A stretch of DNA of 64,000 bases from Paracyclopina nana. Lineage: Eukaryota; Arthropoda; Copepoda; Cyclopoida; Cyclopettidae. The notes under the pieces were generated by a model. The model worked only from the letters and a program-made list of their open reading frames with translations. It did not search any database and was not told the origin of the DNA. Location: assembly GCA_019096065.1 (NCBI GenBank), contig JAGUCH010000004.1:8556001-8620000 (forward strand), given 5' to 3'. Shown piece by piece: positions 24,201 to 34,830 of the stretch (the stretch's first letter is position 1; the number at the start of each line of letters is the position of its first letter). Position numbers and translations under genes: made by a program.

Positions 24201-27200
24201 TTTCATTGGCATGGCATTGTTTAAGAGCCTCTCGGATTATGAATTCACGCGGTCGGTTCATGAGGTGCGATACAAGTTTTTGGGCCAATTACCGCGCTAA
24301 AATAGCACATTGACTTGAGAGAAAACCTAACATAGACTTCGTCAACCACCCCTAAACCCATATATTTTCTGAAAGCTTATAGGGCGTTCCCGTATTGGCC
24401 ACTTAGTCAAGTTAAGTTAGGTAGAAAGTTAAGTTTAGTTCAGTTCCGTTCCCAGATATTTATGTAGGTAGAACTTAACTTGGCTTGATTTTATGTAGTA
24501 CTAGCTTGCTTGCCCAGCTAAGTTCAGTTGCCAAACTGAACGTGGCTATAAAAAGTGTTCTCATATGCGTAGTAACTGAAGCTCGCTTAATTGAGAAAAG
24601 GTAACTTTGCTCATCAGCTGCTGATGTACAACGCGTTGACGTGTCAGCTCAGCGGTCAACTGAACATTGCTAAAACGAACCGAACTTGGCTAGAACAAGC
24701 TGAACTTAACTGATCAAGTAAGGTTGCCGTTTTAGCAACGTAACTTGACTAAAAATTCGAATATGGGATCGCCCTTATGTCCCAAGGGTTCGTTTGGTGG
24801 TAGTTTTAAAATCCTGGCCTATCCCTCCTCATTACATAAAATCTTAAAAAACCTCTAGCTCTCTTCGGCGTGCTTTTTTCGCTGAGTAGAGCTTCAAAGA
24901 CCCCTCTTAAAATCAAAAGGGCTAACTTTTTTTTATTTCATAAGCAAGTTGCTAGGATGACCAGGAAAAGAGATACAGAGGGACAATTTTCACGTAGCAG
25001 AACATTTGTCACAATTTAATGTAAAGTTTGGCACTCCATATCTCCTTGCATGGCCATTCTAGCGATTTGCTTATGAAGTAAAAAAAGTTAGCCCTTTTGA
25101 TTTTAAGGGTTTTTTTGAAGCTCTACTCAGCGAAAAAAGCACGCCGTAGATAGCTAGAGGTTTTTTAAGATTTTATGTTATGAGGAGGGATAGGCCAGGA
25201 TTTTAAAACTACCACCAAACGAACCCTTGGGACATAAGCTTTCAGAAAATATATAGGTTTAGGGGTGGGTGACGAAGTCTAGGTTATGCAGGCACCGATC
25301 GGAACGCCACAATATTATCTGATTATCGCGGGTAGGATAGTTTATGGCTATCAAAAATGTCACAACATATTCGAGTTACTTTCTACCATCAATTCCATAA
25401 TTGAATTTTAAAATGCTGCTGAGCTTCATTTCCATTTGGCATGCAAACATCTCGCTCGCTAGAAGTAAGATTTCAAGCTGATTCGGGCGCAAGTTTACAT
25501 CAAAAGGCTCAGCTTTTCAATTTGCCTCCTTGCAGGCCATAAATCCCGATAGGCCTTTGCAACAATGCAACGCTGTATCATCGCCACCGGCCACCATCAC
25601 GGCGAATGCAGAAGATCTCGATCGCGAGTGAACTGCTCGCCTTGTTAAGGTGAAAAACGGCGCCTGCCCACGTCAAAGCAACAAATTGCGGAGAAAGGCT
25701 CGTGTCATAAACGAGGATTTATGGGCCAAGTTTTATGCCGCCGTGTGAATGGGGCCATTAAGAAGTGGCGCGCGCATTTCAATTTCCACCCCAAATGCCC
25801 AGCTCACAAATCTCTAGAAATGGACCATCAAAGCCCACCACGCAATTATTGAAATTTTGCTTTTTATTGGGATTTTTCCAAAATTCCAAGATGGGAATGC
25901 ATTGAAAGATAGTCTACCCGGAGGAGGAAACTTTTCCGAGATGCTCAACTTCTGCATCACTATACGAAAAAATGTACCCTTTTTTATTTTGGCGATCCGC
26001 TGACGCGGAAGAAATCCCCGCTTTGCGTTACGCAACGAAAAATCTTGTTGGGTCAAAGCAAGCCCAGCAGTTTTTGCATTTATGTGCCCAACGTGCATAT
26101 ATACAGAAATTGCCTCTTTGGCAACGGCCTCTTCGAGAATCGATGCATGGTAGGCAAGTTTGTTGCGATACGTGCTCCCATGGGAGCTTTTGGTTGTAGT
26201 GCGCAGCATCTCCTCGCGGATTTTCCACGCTTAATTGTCGCTCATTATCGCGGCCGAGTGCCGTTGACAAGGAAAATTACCTGAGCTCTGATGGCCGCCA
26301 AGTGAAGCAGTGCGACCATCTGGTCGAAGCGTTTGAGACTGATGTCTTCCTGCAGTTCGTTGGCCTTATTGAAGAGCTGGGATTCGAGGCTCCTGCGCAT
26401 CAATAATTCAGAGGTCTGGCAAAGAAGGAGCGCCAAAAACTGGCTTACCTGGCCTGGATTCGGATCATGGTGTCCAGGGCCTCGGCGAGCTGTCGGTTTT
26501 GCACCTCCAGCTCCGAGGCCTCCTTCTTGAGCGTGTCGTAGCGATTTCGCGCCGCATTTTGAGTGGCTCTGTCGACGACGATCTCGTCGCGGAGCGGCGG
26601 GGCCGAGTCGAGCTGAAAACGCGGTCATTACTCGAACGCACCCTAATTTGTTCCCTATGCTTACGTGGGACGGGTCGGAGACGTGCGGCAGGGCGAAGAC
26701 GTGCTTGGACACGGTCACGGCTTCCGGAATGTTGAGCGTCTTGACGAAGGCGTTGAGGTCCTGCGGAGGGTTGATCTGCTTGGCGACCCTGGCCAAGTTC
26801 TCGTGGCGCCTCGCGGTCTCCGCGGACTGCAAAATCAAATGCGGGAGAGGGGCGTGAGATGGCGTTACTGTGGTTTCGCGTGGCGCCATCTGGTAAGCGC
26901 GGCGCGTACCTTGAGAGCGATGACGTCGGCGGCCTGCACGAGGGTCTCGGCCATGACGCCGCTGACGTCGTGGTAGACGTCGTCGAGCTGCTGGAGCAGG
27001 TGCGGCAGCGTGTCTCGGTAATACTGGTCGACCATGCCGTTGGCCGCGTGCAACTGTTGCACGTAGTTGTTGTGCGCCTCCGTCAAGGCCGTGGCGGAGG
27101 CCGCGTTGTTCTGCCGCGCGTGGCAGTCGAACGCCCCCGAGTAGTCGTCGTGGCACTTGAAAGGCGCAATCATTAAAACGCGGCTCGACATTTTAATTCA

Positions 27201-30200
27201 AAGGCTCACTTTGAGGAGCATCTGCTCCGTCTTCTCGAGGATGGTCTCGAAGCTCTCCCGGTGGAGGAAGACCGTGCGGCTCTGGATCTTCATGTGGAAC
27301 GTCTTCTCGAGGAGAGGCCGCGAGACGGAGCGGCCGAGAACGCCGGCGATGTCGGTGTGCGCCTGGGCCCCGCACTCCGTCTCGTTCAGCAGGGACTCCC
27401 ACGCGTTGAACAGCGTGCTCCCGCAATGCATCCTGCTCACCATATATATAATTTTCAACTATATAATAATACAATTACCGCTCGTTCCTCAAGTCCGCGT
27501 TCTTCGCGCGAAATTCCTCGACGAGCGAGTGGAGATCCTCGGCATGCTGCTCGTGCAACTTGGACAGCGAGTGGGTGAAGTCCGAGGCTGAAACGAACAT
27601 CTTGGTTAGATCGCCTACTTGCGTGTCGCCATAAAAAGTTCATCATCTCACGAAAGGAAATTCACACGAGAATGCCTTTTTTCATATGCCTCCAGAGCCG
27701 AAACGTTTCACGTAACTTTGTGAGCCGCTTGACGTTTGCGCATCTCGCCAATTAGCCGCATTGACTTGAGGAAGGTCCAAACCCGAACTCTGTACAACAT
27801 CCAAAAAATTTACAGTTTCCGAAAGCTTTTGTTCTTAGGGTTCATTTGGTAGCATTTTAAAAATCCTGTCCTATGGCCTCCCAACATGTTTCAAAAACGT
27901 CAGGCACCCGGCCACAGTTTATATTACTTTTGAGATTTTGAATATCAATGAAAATCAAACATTTTTTTATTCTATAAGCAACTTTTAGCTGTTCATCCTA
28001 GCGATTTTTACTATAAATTAACATAAGTTTCATTTTTGAATTTTAGTGGGGGCCATTGAAGCTTACTACCCCTGAAAAATGAAACGGTTTTGCGCTAAAC
28101 GTTTTTAAATATTTCATGTTATAGGAAGCGATGTGCCATGATTTTTAATTCTACCGCCAAATGAAGGGACACACGCTTCCAGAAAATACATAATTCTTGG
28201 GTGTTGTAAATAGTTTGGGTTAGGTCCTTTGCCACGTCAATGTGTAGCCGGGGCTCGGAATTTCGGCTCAATAGCTGGCATGGAAAGACGAGGCCTAATT
28301 CTTTTCCCAGGCGATCCAATTCAACTCGGTTGATAAATTGGAGATGATCGACGCGATAAAGTACCTTGTCCACCCGCATTGTGCGGAAAGCTGTGGTATT
28401 CGTAGGCTCCCAACAATGGGAAAACTAATGCCGCAAATGCATACATTTATTGAGCCAAAACAGCACGTATGCCTCCATTTTTCTCTCCTGATTGGATGCA
28501 ATCACGATCCCTTATTCGGCGTATAGCAAGCAAGACAAATGAGCTCTATTAGGAACTCAACACTCCGCAAGGTGGCGAAACGGTATTTTAGGGGGGCAGA
28601 TTGCTCGCTGAGGTGTTCGCAATTTTGTCCGATGGGCTATGCGGGAATACTATGAAAAGTCCGCAATGTCGAAAGTCCTGATATATAAAATCCTCATGAG
28701 TAAAGTCCTGATGTAAAAAGTCCTGATGTAAAAAGTCCTGATGTAAAAAGTCCTGATGTAAAAAGTCCTGATGTAAAAAGTACACTGTAGAAAGACAAGA
28801 TTTTGTAACCGGACTTTTTTATCTGGACATTTCACATCGCGGGCTTTTTGCAGTACATCCGGCTATGCGGTTCACCTGTGACATTAAGAACAAAATATCG
28901 CGCGATAATATGCTCATATTTGTAAATAATATCAGGTGTTTCCAAAATAATTTTTTTGTATTTCTTCTTCGGATTCAGCCTTTAGGTGCCAAAAGCCATC
29001 CTACTGCAGTATCCAAATTATCAGTTTCTAAGAGAATTTCTCACCCATATTTTGCCAAAATATCAGCTGTAATGTATGCAGGTGAACCAGGCCTTGATTA
29101 ATTTTGCCTTCTATAGATCAGTGTTTCTAAAATAGGATCTGAATTCGGCCAAAAAATCAACTACTTTTACAAAGCATATATGTATGAATCTTCAGCCCAA
29201 CTGACCATCGAGCGACACTAAAAAGCCACCGTACGTGTCAGTTTACATTTGACTTGCCTAGCTGCTATAGCTTGGAAACAATGTAACGGATGCGTCGTTT
29301 AAAAGCGGATGATGATGACGTGCGTGAAAGGCAAGTACGCCATGGAAGGATCATCTTTTTTTGTTGAGAGCGATCGTTGAGTTCGAAGATGTTAAAAAGG
29401 AAGACATCTTTCGATATTAGCCAGCCAAGCACGTCACGCATCATCGCGTAGTACGAGCGGAAAAAGCAGCGAAAGCTCTTTTTCCACCGAAGTTGAAAAC
29501 ATATACCATATTAGCGAGGATCAAGCGAAAAAGCTCATGGCTTCCGTGCTTCTTCGGAAACTGCATATGTTCCTTTGAACGTAATCCCAGGAAAACATGG
29601 AATAAGGAGTGGAAAAAGTACCGAAAAATACCAAAGTTAAAATTGCAGAGCCCAATTATTAAAAGTAAATAAGCGTCGGAGCGCCTACCCGATTTGACCA
29701 GCCTGAAGGTGACCTGCTGGTGGCTCTTGAGCGCGTCATTGATGGAGGGGTGAACGAGGTCGCGAATGGGCACGGCGATCCTTCGCGTAGGTGGCGCCAC
29801 CGCATCGCACATGGCGCCGTCCGGCTGTCCCGCCAAGGGCAGCACCGTGGCCACTCGGCCCAAGTACTGGCGCTTGCTCACGTCCGGCAGCTGCTTGACG
29901 CCCGCCGGCGGCCCGGTGGGCACGAGGTCGGGCAGGCCCGGCTCGCCGTAGAAGGTGTCGGGTCGGGCGCACCGGTCAACCGGGGGCTGGAGCTGGGTGA
30001 GGCGCGGCACCTCCGCGTCCGGCGACGCGTTTTGGAGCGCGATCAGCGCCTCCGCGCGCTCCTGCTCGGGGCGCGTGTCGTGGAAAGTGGGAGGGGCGGG
30101 GGAGGAGGGCGACGGGTCAACGGCGGGTGAGCCTCTCAGTCCAGTGGCCGGGGGCGTTTCGTTCTCCTGGGCGACGAGGGCGAGGTAGGACTCATCGACT

Positions 30201-30317
30201 ACATCAACGGCGGGGAAAATCACATACATCTCACCAGACTCTGAGCCGCCATGATCCTCATGGCCAGCCCAGACGCAACCTTCTGGGACACCCGAGCGCG
30301 GTGACGACCCAGCAGAC
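15256..30317 (-). CDS. F-BAR / C1 / SH3 adaptor, Stac-like (5' end not found)
   Basis: Seventeen exons join in phase: 30317-29689, 27587-27479, 27432-27210, 27155-26910, 26826-26665, 26612-26449, 26392-26281, 19835-19567, 19328-19210, 18736-18584, 18123-17899, 17707-17290, 17183-16921, 15922-15795, 15738-15659, 15608-15413, 15360-15256 (TAA). They encode at least 1199 aa. A proline-rich N-terminal region is followed by an F-BAR-like helical domain (AHNNYVQQLHAAN, DQYYRDTLPHLL) and a coiled coil. Next come a Gly-rich linker with KWVKAFKSIK, and a C1 zinc finger with complete H/C ligands (CDICSQILR, CKLCRMNVH, DC). A Gln-rich coiled segment precedes one SH3 (VVLFNFKPRHADELEL, DKDWWKGKCLG, VGVFPSTYVAKL) and the tail LLRDQIVIQV to CPLQYLQEV. 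C1 plus SH3 is the Stac (SH3 and cysteine-rich) plan, and the C-terminal tail looks like insect Stac-like proteins; vertebrate Stac proteins tether to L-type calcium channels. The F-BAR part may be joined or belong to a longer isoform. The upstream first exon was not located. Confidence 0.75.
16288..16671. mobile_element. Long-palindrome foldback element in a Stac-like intron
   Basis: The two halves are complementary over most of their length: AGCTTGTTCTCATAAA at the left end and TTTTATGAGAACAAGCT at the right, with GGAACCAAATTTGG and CCAAATTTAGTTCC further in. It lies in the 1-kb intron between exons 16921 and 15922. Confidence 0.7.
18807..19194. mobile_element. Foldback element family A, copy 1
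   Basis: Starts CACATTGACTTGAAGAAGG and ends CCAAGTCAATGTG, with ATAT on both sides. The arms pair over much of their length (AAAATCCTGGCCTATGGC with AAGCGATAGGCCAGGA). It sits in the intron that splits the C1 zinc finger. Other copies are at 24306-25296 and 27758-28244. Confidence 0.72.
19880..19987 (-). CDS. Candidate alternative first exon of the Stac-like gene (isoform 3)
   Basis: An ATG at 19987 opens 36 codons (MLVAVNMAAVSVSPVVTSN to LRHRKKR) that run into a strong donor AGA|GTAAGC in phase 0, 44 bp before the acceptor of exon 19835-19567. The join reads RHRKKR-KEMFASK and gives a 687-residue C1/SH3 protein. An earlier donor-acceptor partner for the same acceptor exists at 26281 (the F-BAR form), so this is best read as an internal promoter with its own start codon. 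Evidence is limited to phase, splice-site quality and the start codon; the peptide itself has no recognisable domain. Confidence 0.45.
19988..21950 (-). other. AT-rich part of a long Stac-like intron
   Basis: This lies within the 6.4 kb intron between exons 26281 and 19835. Open frames here have no supported splice sites or domains. I see no named repeat between 19988 and 21950. Confidence 0.5.
22365..22600. mobile_element. hAT-like MITE nested in GTCGAC copy 2
   Basis: Absent from copy 1 at the matching place (CCTAGCCTAAGTTTTTGC). Ends TAGGGTGTTCATCTATG and TTGGTAGGTGAACAC are imperfectly inverted. Flanks TAGCCTAA and CAGCATAA look like a diverged 8-bp duplication. Confidence 0.6.
22885..23529. 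mobile_element. ATGYCCTGTTCATGTA-ended MITE nested in GTCGAC copy 2
   Basis: Ends ATGCCCTGTTCATGTA and TACATGAACAGGACA with TA at both sides (22883-22884 and 23530-23531). The same element, in the opposite direction and uninterrupted, is at 30559-30920. That copy shows that 22971-23199 is a later insertion. Confidence 0.75.
22971..23199. mobile_element. TA-flanked MITE nested at the third level
   Basis: A 229-bp insertion with ends AGGTCCTTTCCATGTGCT and AGCACATGGAAAGGTCC. The uninterrupted sister copy reads CTACTCTACGAG at the junction, so TA was duplicated (22969-22970 and 23200-23201). Confidence 0.78.
23689..23943 (-). CDS. Candidate alternative first exon of the Stac-like gene (isoform 2)
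   Basis: An ATG at 23943 opens 85 codons of low-complexity sequence (Ser, Arg and Ala rich, RRRRGCGSTRSSTLGSS) and ends at a donor AGG|GTATGA in phase 0. That phase matches the next exon (19835-19567, beginning AAA GAG ATG), giving a 736-residue C1/SH3 protein without the F-BAR domain. It is unlikely to be an internal exon after the F-BAR part: the acceptors I can see just upstream would bring in-frame TGA or TAA when joined to the phase-0 end of exon 26392-26281. GC content and codon use resemble the other exons of the gene and contrast with the AT-rich intron. No promoter motif is clear. It could also be an unrelated open frame, so confidence is moderate. Confidence 0.45.
24306..25296. mobile_element. 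Foldback element family A, copy 3, with nested insertion
   Basis: Left arm from CACATTGACTTGAGAG, through GGTGGTAGTTTTAAAATCC and AAAATCAAAAGGGCTAAC. The right arm repeats these inverted up to GACGAAGTCTAGG, where the terminal sequence is lost. The left arm is broken by the element at 24381-24775. Confidence 0.68.
24381..24775. mobile_element. AGGGCGWTCCC-ended MITE inserted in family A copy 3
   Basis: Ends AGGGCGTTCCCGTATT and AATATGGGATCGCCCT are inverted; TAT is duplicated at both sides (24378-24380 and 24776-24778). The interior is made of repeated AAGTTAAGTT/AACTTAACTT-like words. Other copies of the host element show the empty site. Confidence 0.7.
25300..26280 (-). other. Intron sequence after the F-BAR exons, nothing recognised
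   Basis: Between foldback copy 3 and exon 26392-26281 I find no repeat or exon. Open frames on both strands here lack domains and splice support. Confidence 0.5.
27758..28244. mobile_element. Foldback element family A, copy 2
   Basis: Ends GCATTGACTTGAGGAAGG and CACGTCAATGTG, flanked by TAGCC on both sides (27753-27757 and 28245-28249). Arms share AAATCCTGTCCTATGGC and GGAAGCGATGTGCC. It lies in the intron just upstream of the F-BAR exons. Confidence 0.72.
28676..28780. repeat. 15-bp minisatellite TCCTGATGTAAAAAG, seven units
   Basis: Units 3-7 (28706-28780) are identical; the first two (28676-28705) differ at several bases. It lies in the 2.1-kb intron between exons 29689 and 27587. The reverse frame reads as repeated HQDFL but there is no sign that it is translated. 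Confidence 0.9.
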
Positions 30318-30558
30318 CTGAAAGCAAAGGCTTTAACAAGATGCTTTGAAACATATACGTTGTGGTCAGCACCAATCAAAAAAGGATATTCAGCATTTGA
30401 AATTTGGTTATAGAATGAGGAGATTTTGCATTGCCTTTCATTCATCGGGTGAAAAGGCTGCCCCCTACGGGCCAGTTCAGTTGCAGATGATGGCTGGCAT
30501 TGCGAAATATTGATTCAAAAAACATAGTACCAAAAAGACAGGACGAGCATTAAGGCTA

Positions 30559-30920
30559 ATGTCCTGTTCATGTACCCCCCAAACTCCTTAGAAAAATGCA
30601 CGAAAAACACCTCAAGGAAAGGAGAAAAATTGTCTTATGACAAGCGCCTGCAATCTAAGTTGGGCAACTAAGCACCCTGCATTTTAGCCATTTTGAGCAA
30701 AATCACTAGTTAAATTTCATCTCTTATCAAAGAAACGTTAAGAAAGCTGGTTTGTTTTGAAAAAAAGCTGAAAACCATGCGACAAAATAGCAAAAATTGC
30801 CATTAAAAACGCTGCTCGGCCCCAAGCTGAACTCGTAGAGTAGCAGTCAGCAACAGATTCACTTTTCCTTATGACAATTTTTTCCATACCTTAAGGCATT
30901 CTTAATACATGAACAGGGCA
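30559..30920. mobile_element. ATGYCCTGTTCATGTA-ended MITE, uninterrupted copy
   Basis: Ends ATGTCCTGTTCATGTA and TACATGAACAGGGCA are flanked by TA (30557-30558 and 30921-30922). It is the reverse complement of the copy at 22885-23529 without the inner insertion. Confidence 0.75.
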
Positions 30921-30936
30921 TAAGGACCCGTTCACT

Positions 30937-32118
30937 GCCCAACCAGAACTTTTCAAGATTTATCAGAAAGGAATCGTGATTATTTCATGTTCAAATAACT
31001 CACTGAAATACGAATGAATCGTTTTTCAATCGGTAACGCTTTTTCAAACTGAGTCTATGATTTCTTACTGTATTTTGAATGATTATTCAAAGAAATAACA
31101 TTACGATTCCTTCAATGAATTTGTTTATGATTTGTTTATGATAAGCTCTTGATCACTTTCATTGACTTTTCAGCTATTATACATGAATAGAACAATGAGA
31201 ACTATTCAGGTACTTTTCATTAATTGATATTCAGTAAATATTAAATGACCTGTTTATTACAAAAATTAAGTTAGTTTTAGTGATTGTTACTTTCTAATTC
31301 ATATGAATTTACTGGTAATGCTTACTGTGGATGTTATTTTTTGAAGGAGAGAAAGTTAGAAAGCAGGAAAGAGAAAGTTGCCCAGGGAGGATTTGAACCC
31401 ATGAACCTCAGGTTAGCAATCCGGTGTCTTGCCTCTAGACCACTGAAGATCTACATATTATTTGTTCAATTTACTACTTATATTCCAACAAAAATACAAC
31501 AGATGGAGCTACCATACCTAAATAGCTCTTGAAGTGATAATTTGAAATGTTGCCAAATCATTATAAAATCAGTAAATGCACTATCTTGCATTTACAGGCA
31601 AAAATCATTTATGAATGATCAGTCATAAAAACTTCATGATTATTACACGAAATGGTAATCGTGATAATTGGGATTTTAAGCAATTGAGCTAATAGTTCAA
31701 TCATTCAAAAAACATAACAAAAAAAGAATACTTAATCTTTACAAATACATGAATGTATTTGCAGTGAGTTGTCATTCACATTTTAATTACGATTATGTAA
31801 TTGAAAAAAACCAAGAATTGAGAACAAAAAAAATAAACGAGAGATCAGCAATGATTTAATAACATAAATCAGCTTACTACTTACTCAACGAATACTCAAT
31901 GAGTTGTCATATATGAAAACTATACAAATAACAAACATGAACTCAGTAAACGATTAATTAACAACATTTCGTTATAGAATCATATATGTTTATTCAACGT
32001 TAAAGTCATCTACGATCAATCGTTAAATAATCGTGCTATAAAAAGTCAACGAAAGTTACATTTCAACTATTCGTGAAATAATCATACTTGAATCGTGAAC
32101 CAAAGTTCTCGTTGGGTG
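30937..32118. mobile_element. AT-rich element with CCCAACCAGAACTTTTC ends
   Basis: Left GCCCAACCAGAACTTTTC and right AAAGTTCTCGTTGGGTG are imperfect inverted ends. Subterminal ATCGTGATTATTTCATG (left) and CGTGAAATAATCATACTTG (right) also pair. Its termini resemble those of the 6643-6929 MITE. A tRNA-like SINE piece (31384-31446) lies inside. No coding frame. Confidence 0.5.
31384..31446 (-). repeat. tRNA-like sequence, Ser(GCT)-like but degenerate
   Basis: On the minus strand, an A-box-like TTCAGTGGTCTAGAGGCA, a loop TTGCTAA and a B-box-like GGGTTCAAATCCTCCC are spaced like a tRNA. The anticodon stem has two mismatched pairs and no acceptor stem is visible, so it is more likely a SINE head or pseudo-tRNA. 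Confidence 0.4.
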
Positions 32119-32196
32119 TGCGCAGTATCTTTGTAAGAGTACTAAAGCCCTTAAAAGAACTACGGATGACTTAAAAGTATTAAACTTTTCAAACAT

Positions 32197-32375
32197 TCAC
32201 CTGCTTATTAAGACCGTTTATGTGACGCAAAACAACAGCTAACAAATTAAATGGCCTTATCAAGAATTGCCTAACATACGCCGATCGGGGCTTAACAAAA
32301 CTCGAAAAATGGCCAATTTTTACTTATTCATATTTGGCCGTAATACTGCAATAACTGACCAGGTGAACAGGGCCT
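32197..32375. mobile_element. Truncated hAT-like MITE
   Basis: Matches 10660-10881 from TTCACCTGCTTATTA to CAGGTGAACAGGGCCT, but the left CAGGGCCTG terminus is missing. Confidence 0.55.
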
Positions 32376-34830
32376 AGAAGTCACGCATTTATGGATAGTC
32401 GGAATGCATCCAAAATAAGCTGTTTTTATCACGAATGTTTAAGTGTAGGATATGCTGACGAAACCTACCAATTTGGGTGACAAATGGTTCAGTAATTCCC
32501 GAAAATACCACTTGTCATATACAGTGAGCGACCAAAATACTTTGGAGGCTTATTTCTCGGCCATTAGTGAGCCTTTTGGCTGTGTAGCATTTATATCATG
32601 GTAGCTCAAATGTCAAAGCCAAATTGAGATTGGCTTTCATGAGATTGCTTTCTGATAATTCATCATCATTAAAATGCCAACCGGAAAGTTGGCTTCAAAT
32701 GCCAATTCTTTGCATTATCAGCCTAAATGAAATTATCAGGCTGGACATGGGAATCAGCTACGAATCAGTGGCATGATTGATGTTGAAGCAAATTAGGATT
32801 TTGAAGGGCTCTTGTGAAAATTCGTAATCCGCTTGCTTCGCTAATATCGAAAAAATGAGCATTGCCACGAGATGGTTGATCAGTCAGTGCTATATAATAT
32901 TACTTTCATTTTGTAGAATTAGAATGAGTCATCGGCGAACAACAACTGAGGCAAAACTTACGTAGTGGCAAAAGGCAAGTGTGAAAAAGATATACCATGA
33001 AATTACCATTGGTATGACTAATGGGCCTACCGGTTCCTGGTGATATTGGAGAGCTGTAGTTTTTGCAACAATTGCTATCCAGCAGCAATTAGTGTTGGCA
33101 ACTCAAAAGTAAAAAGTGAAAGCAGGGAATTCACTAGTTGCTTCTACACTTGCACTTGGATGCTGAACAACTAGAGGAGTAGCAAGGCCGCGTATATATG
33201 CGAAGGCAACGACGACTGCTTCGAGGGGGAGCGTCGAGACACGAACGAGAAAGCTGCAGCAGCAGGGACAAAATATGGACGACGACGACAACAGGGCATG
33301 CTCCTTTAGCATCAAAATTCTCATGAAATTCCACTGTAGCAGCATGCTACAATTTCCCCGTACATTTCCCATGGGAATATTTACATTCAGCTGGGATCGT
33401 TCAACCCTGATGAAGCATGTGCAAAAAAATATTGTAGTATACAGGTGGCCATGCTGCTAAATCAATAATTGTAGATGCACGCAGCGAGGATATAGGAGAA
33501 ATGCCGAGAATTATTTTGAAAGATATCAAATGATTCTGACTCAAAACAGGCTAAGCAAACAATGTGAATAGCGCCAAATCTCCGCGCAATAATTTATAGC
33601 TGCTGATGTTACCTGTCAACACCGAACAAATCTAAGCATTTGGGGCCATTTGGGGGCATTTCGGGCCATTTTGGGCATTGTGTTATCGTAGCGGAGAAAT
33701 ATGGAGAACACGAGTGAAAGCGACCGACAACAAAAAATAATGGCTCGATTGCCAAAAAGCAACATTTTAAAGGCTGGAAAAGCGAAGGAGGGTCAATAAT
33801 TCACATGGCGTTCGCCTGAATCTTCCACGCTGAAAAATTCAAGTGTGATGTTAGAAAACCACTCAGGAAAGCTGCGGAGGTAGTGCAATTTGCTTGAAAA
33901 ACACAATTTTAGCGCTGCCAAGTCAGTGTATGCTCCTCTGCTCGAAAAATGTGAGTAAAATTGCTCACTGACGTCACTGATAGCTTTCTCGTGATATGCT
34001 GTAGTTAACAACTATCAATAGCGAGCATTTTTTACGCGAACCCTGCCAACATTCGTTTACGTAATTATACAGCTTATTGATGAGCAAATAATGCCTGTGA
34101 TTAACCTGGAAACCTCGATCTTGTTCGAGAAATCTGGTACTTTTCCATCGGCAGTAGCCGCGCGGCTGTGCAGTGTTTTTTGGCGTGAGTCACGCCATTT
34201 AGTAAAAAGTCAATTTTTCAAGTTGCTCTCAAAACTATTTCCCAGATTTTTTCCCATTCAAATTAACCTTGGGTGATCCTCGATGGGCCACGGTGTCCAG
34301 TCAAAAGACTGATGATGATTTCTGAAAAAGAAGTTGATTTTCTACGACTGCATTCTTGGCCGCGCATTCGTATGTACAGTTGCAATTCTGGGCCCACTTC
34401 CTGGCAACGAATACTGTAGCATCTTTAAGAGTTCATATTGCTTTTTTCATGGGTCATGTGTAGCTAGCAGCACTCTGAACCCAGGAAATTAGGAGGAATT
34501 GCATGTTATCGAAATCGGTCTTCTAGCTTACACGCCTCGATGAGGAAGTCACGCGGAAAATTGGACGCTTTTTGCTGCTGCTACATAGCTGTAAAAGATG
34601 GGTAAATCCGTGTTCAAAGGCAGATAAGGTCATCTCCACTGAAGCTCAAACGTCAACTCCACCGAAAACCAAGTTGAGAATTAAGGCAAATAGTTTCAAA
34701 TGCACTTTGCTGGCTTCCAAGATGTACCGTGAGGGAGCTGCATGCATATCGATTTCAAACATGATATATTTCAACGTGCTTCATTAAAAAGGCAACGCGA
34801 TCCCAAAACTAAGGAATAATTGCCACATTT

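Larger units (their letters stand above)
30318..34830. other. Spacer upstream of the F-BAR exons and the protease gene
   Basis: The 5' exon(s) of the F-BAR form should lie here or beyond but were not identified. It holds the MITE at 30559-30920, a 1.2-kb AT-rich element (30937-32118), a SINE-like piece and a truncated hAT-like MITE (32197-32375). From 32400 to 34830 I see no recognisable gene or repeat. Confidence 0.5.

Noticed and set aside
25814-26270. Overlapping open frames on both strands next to the F-BAR exons
   Set aside because: Composition and lack of domains fit intron sequence; the exon boundary at 26281 already explains the reading frame.
28676-28780. Repetitive HQDFL peptide on the minus strand
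   Set aside because: It is only the translation of a minisatellite in an intron with no supported exon.
28676-28780. CRISPR-like direct repeats
   Set aside because: Units are contiguous 15-mers with no spacers, in an animal genome.
29441-29688. In-frame extension of the 29689-30317 exon
   Set aside because: A donor at 29689 leads in phase to the next F-BAR exon, and the extension is AT-rich without domain similarity.
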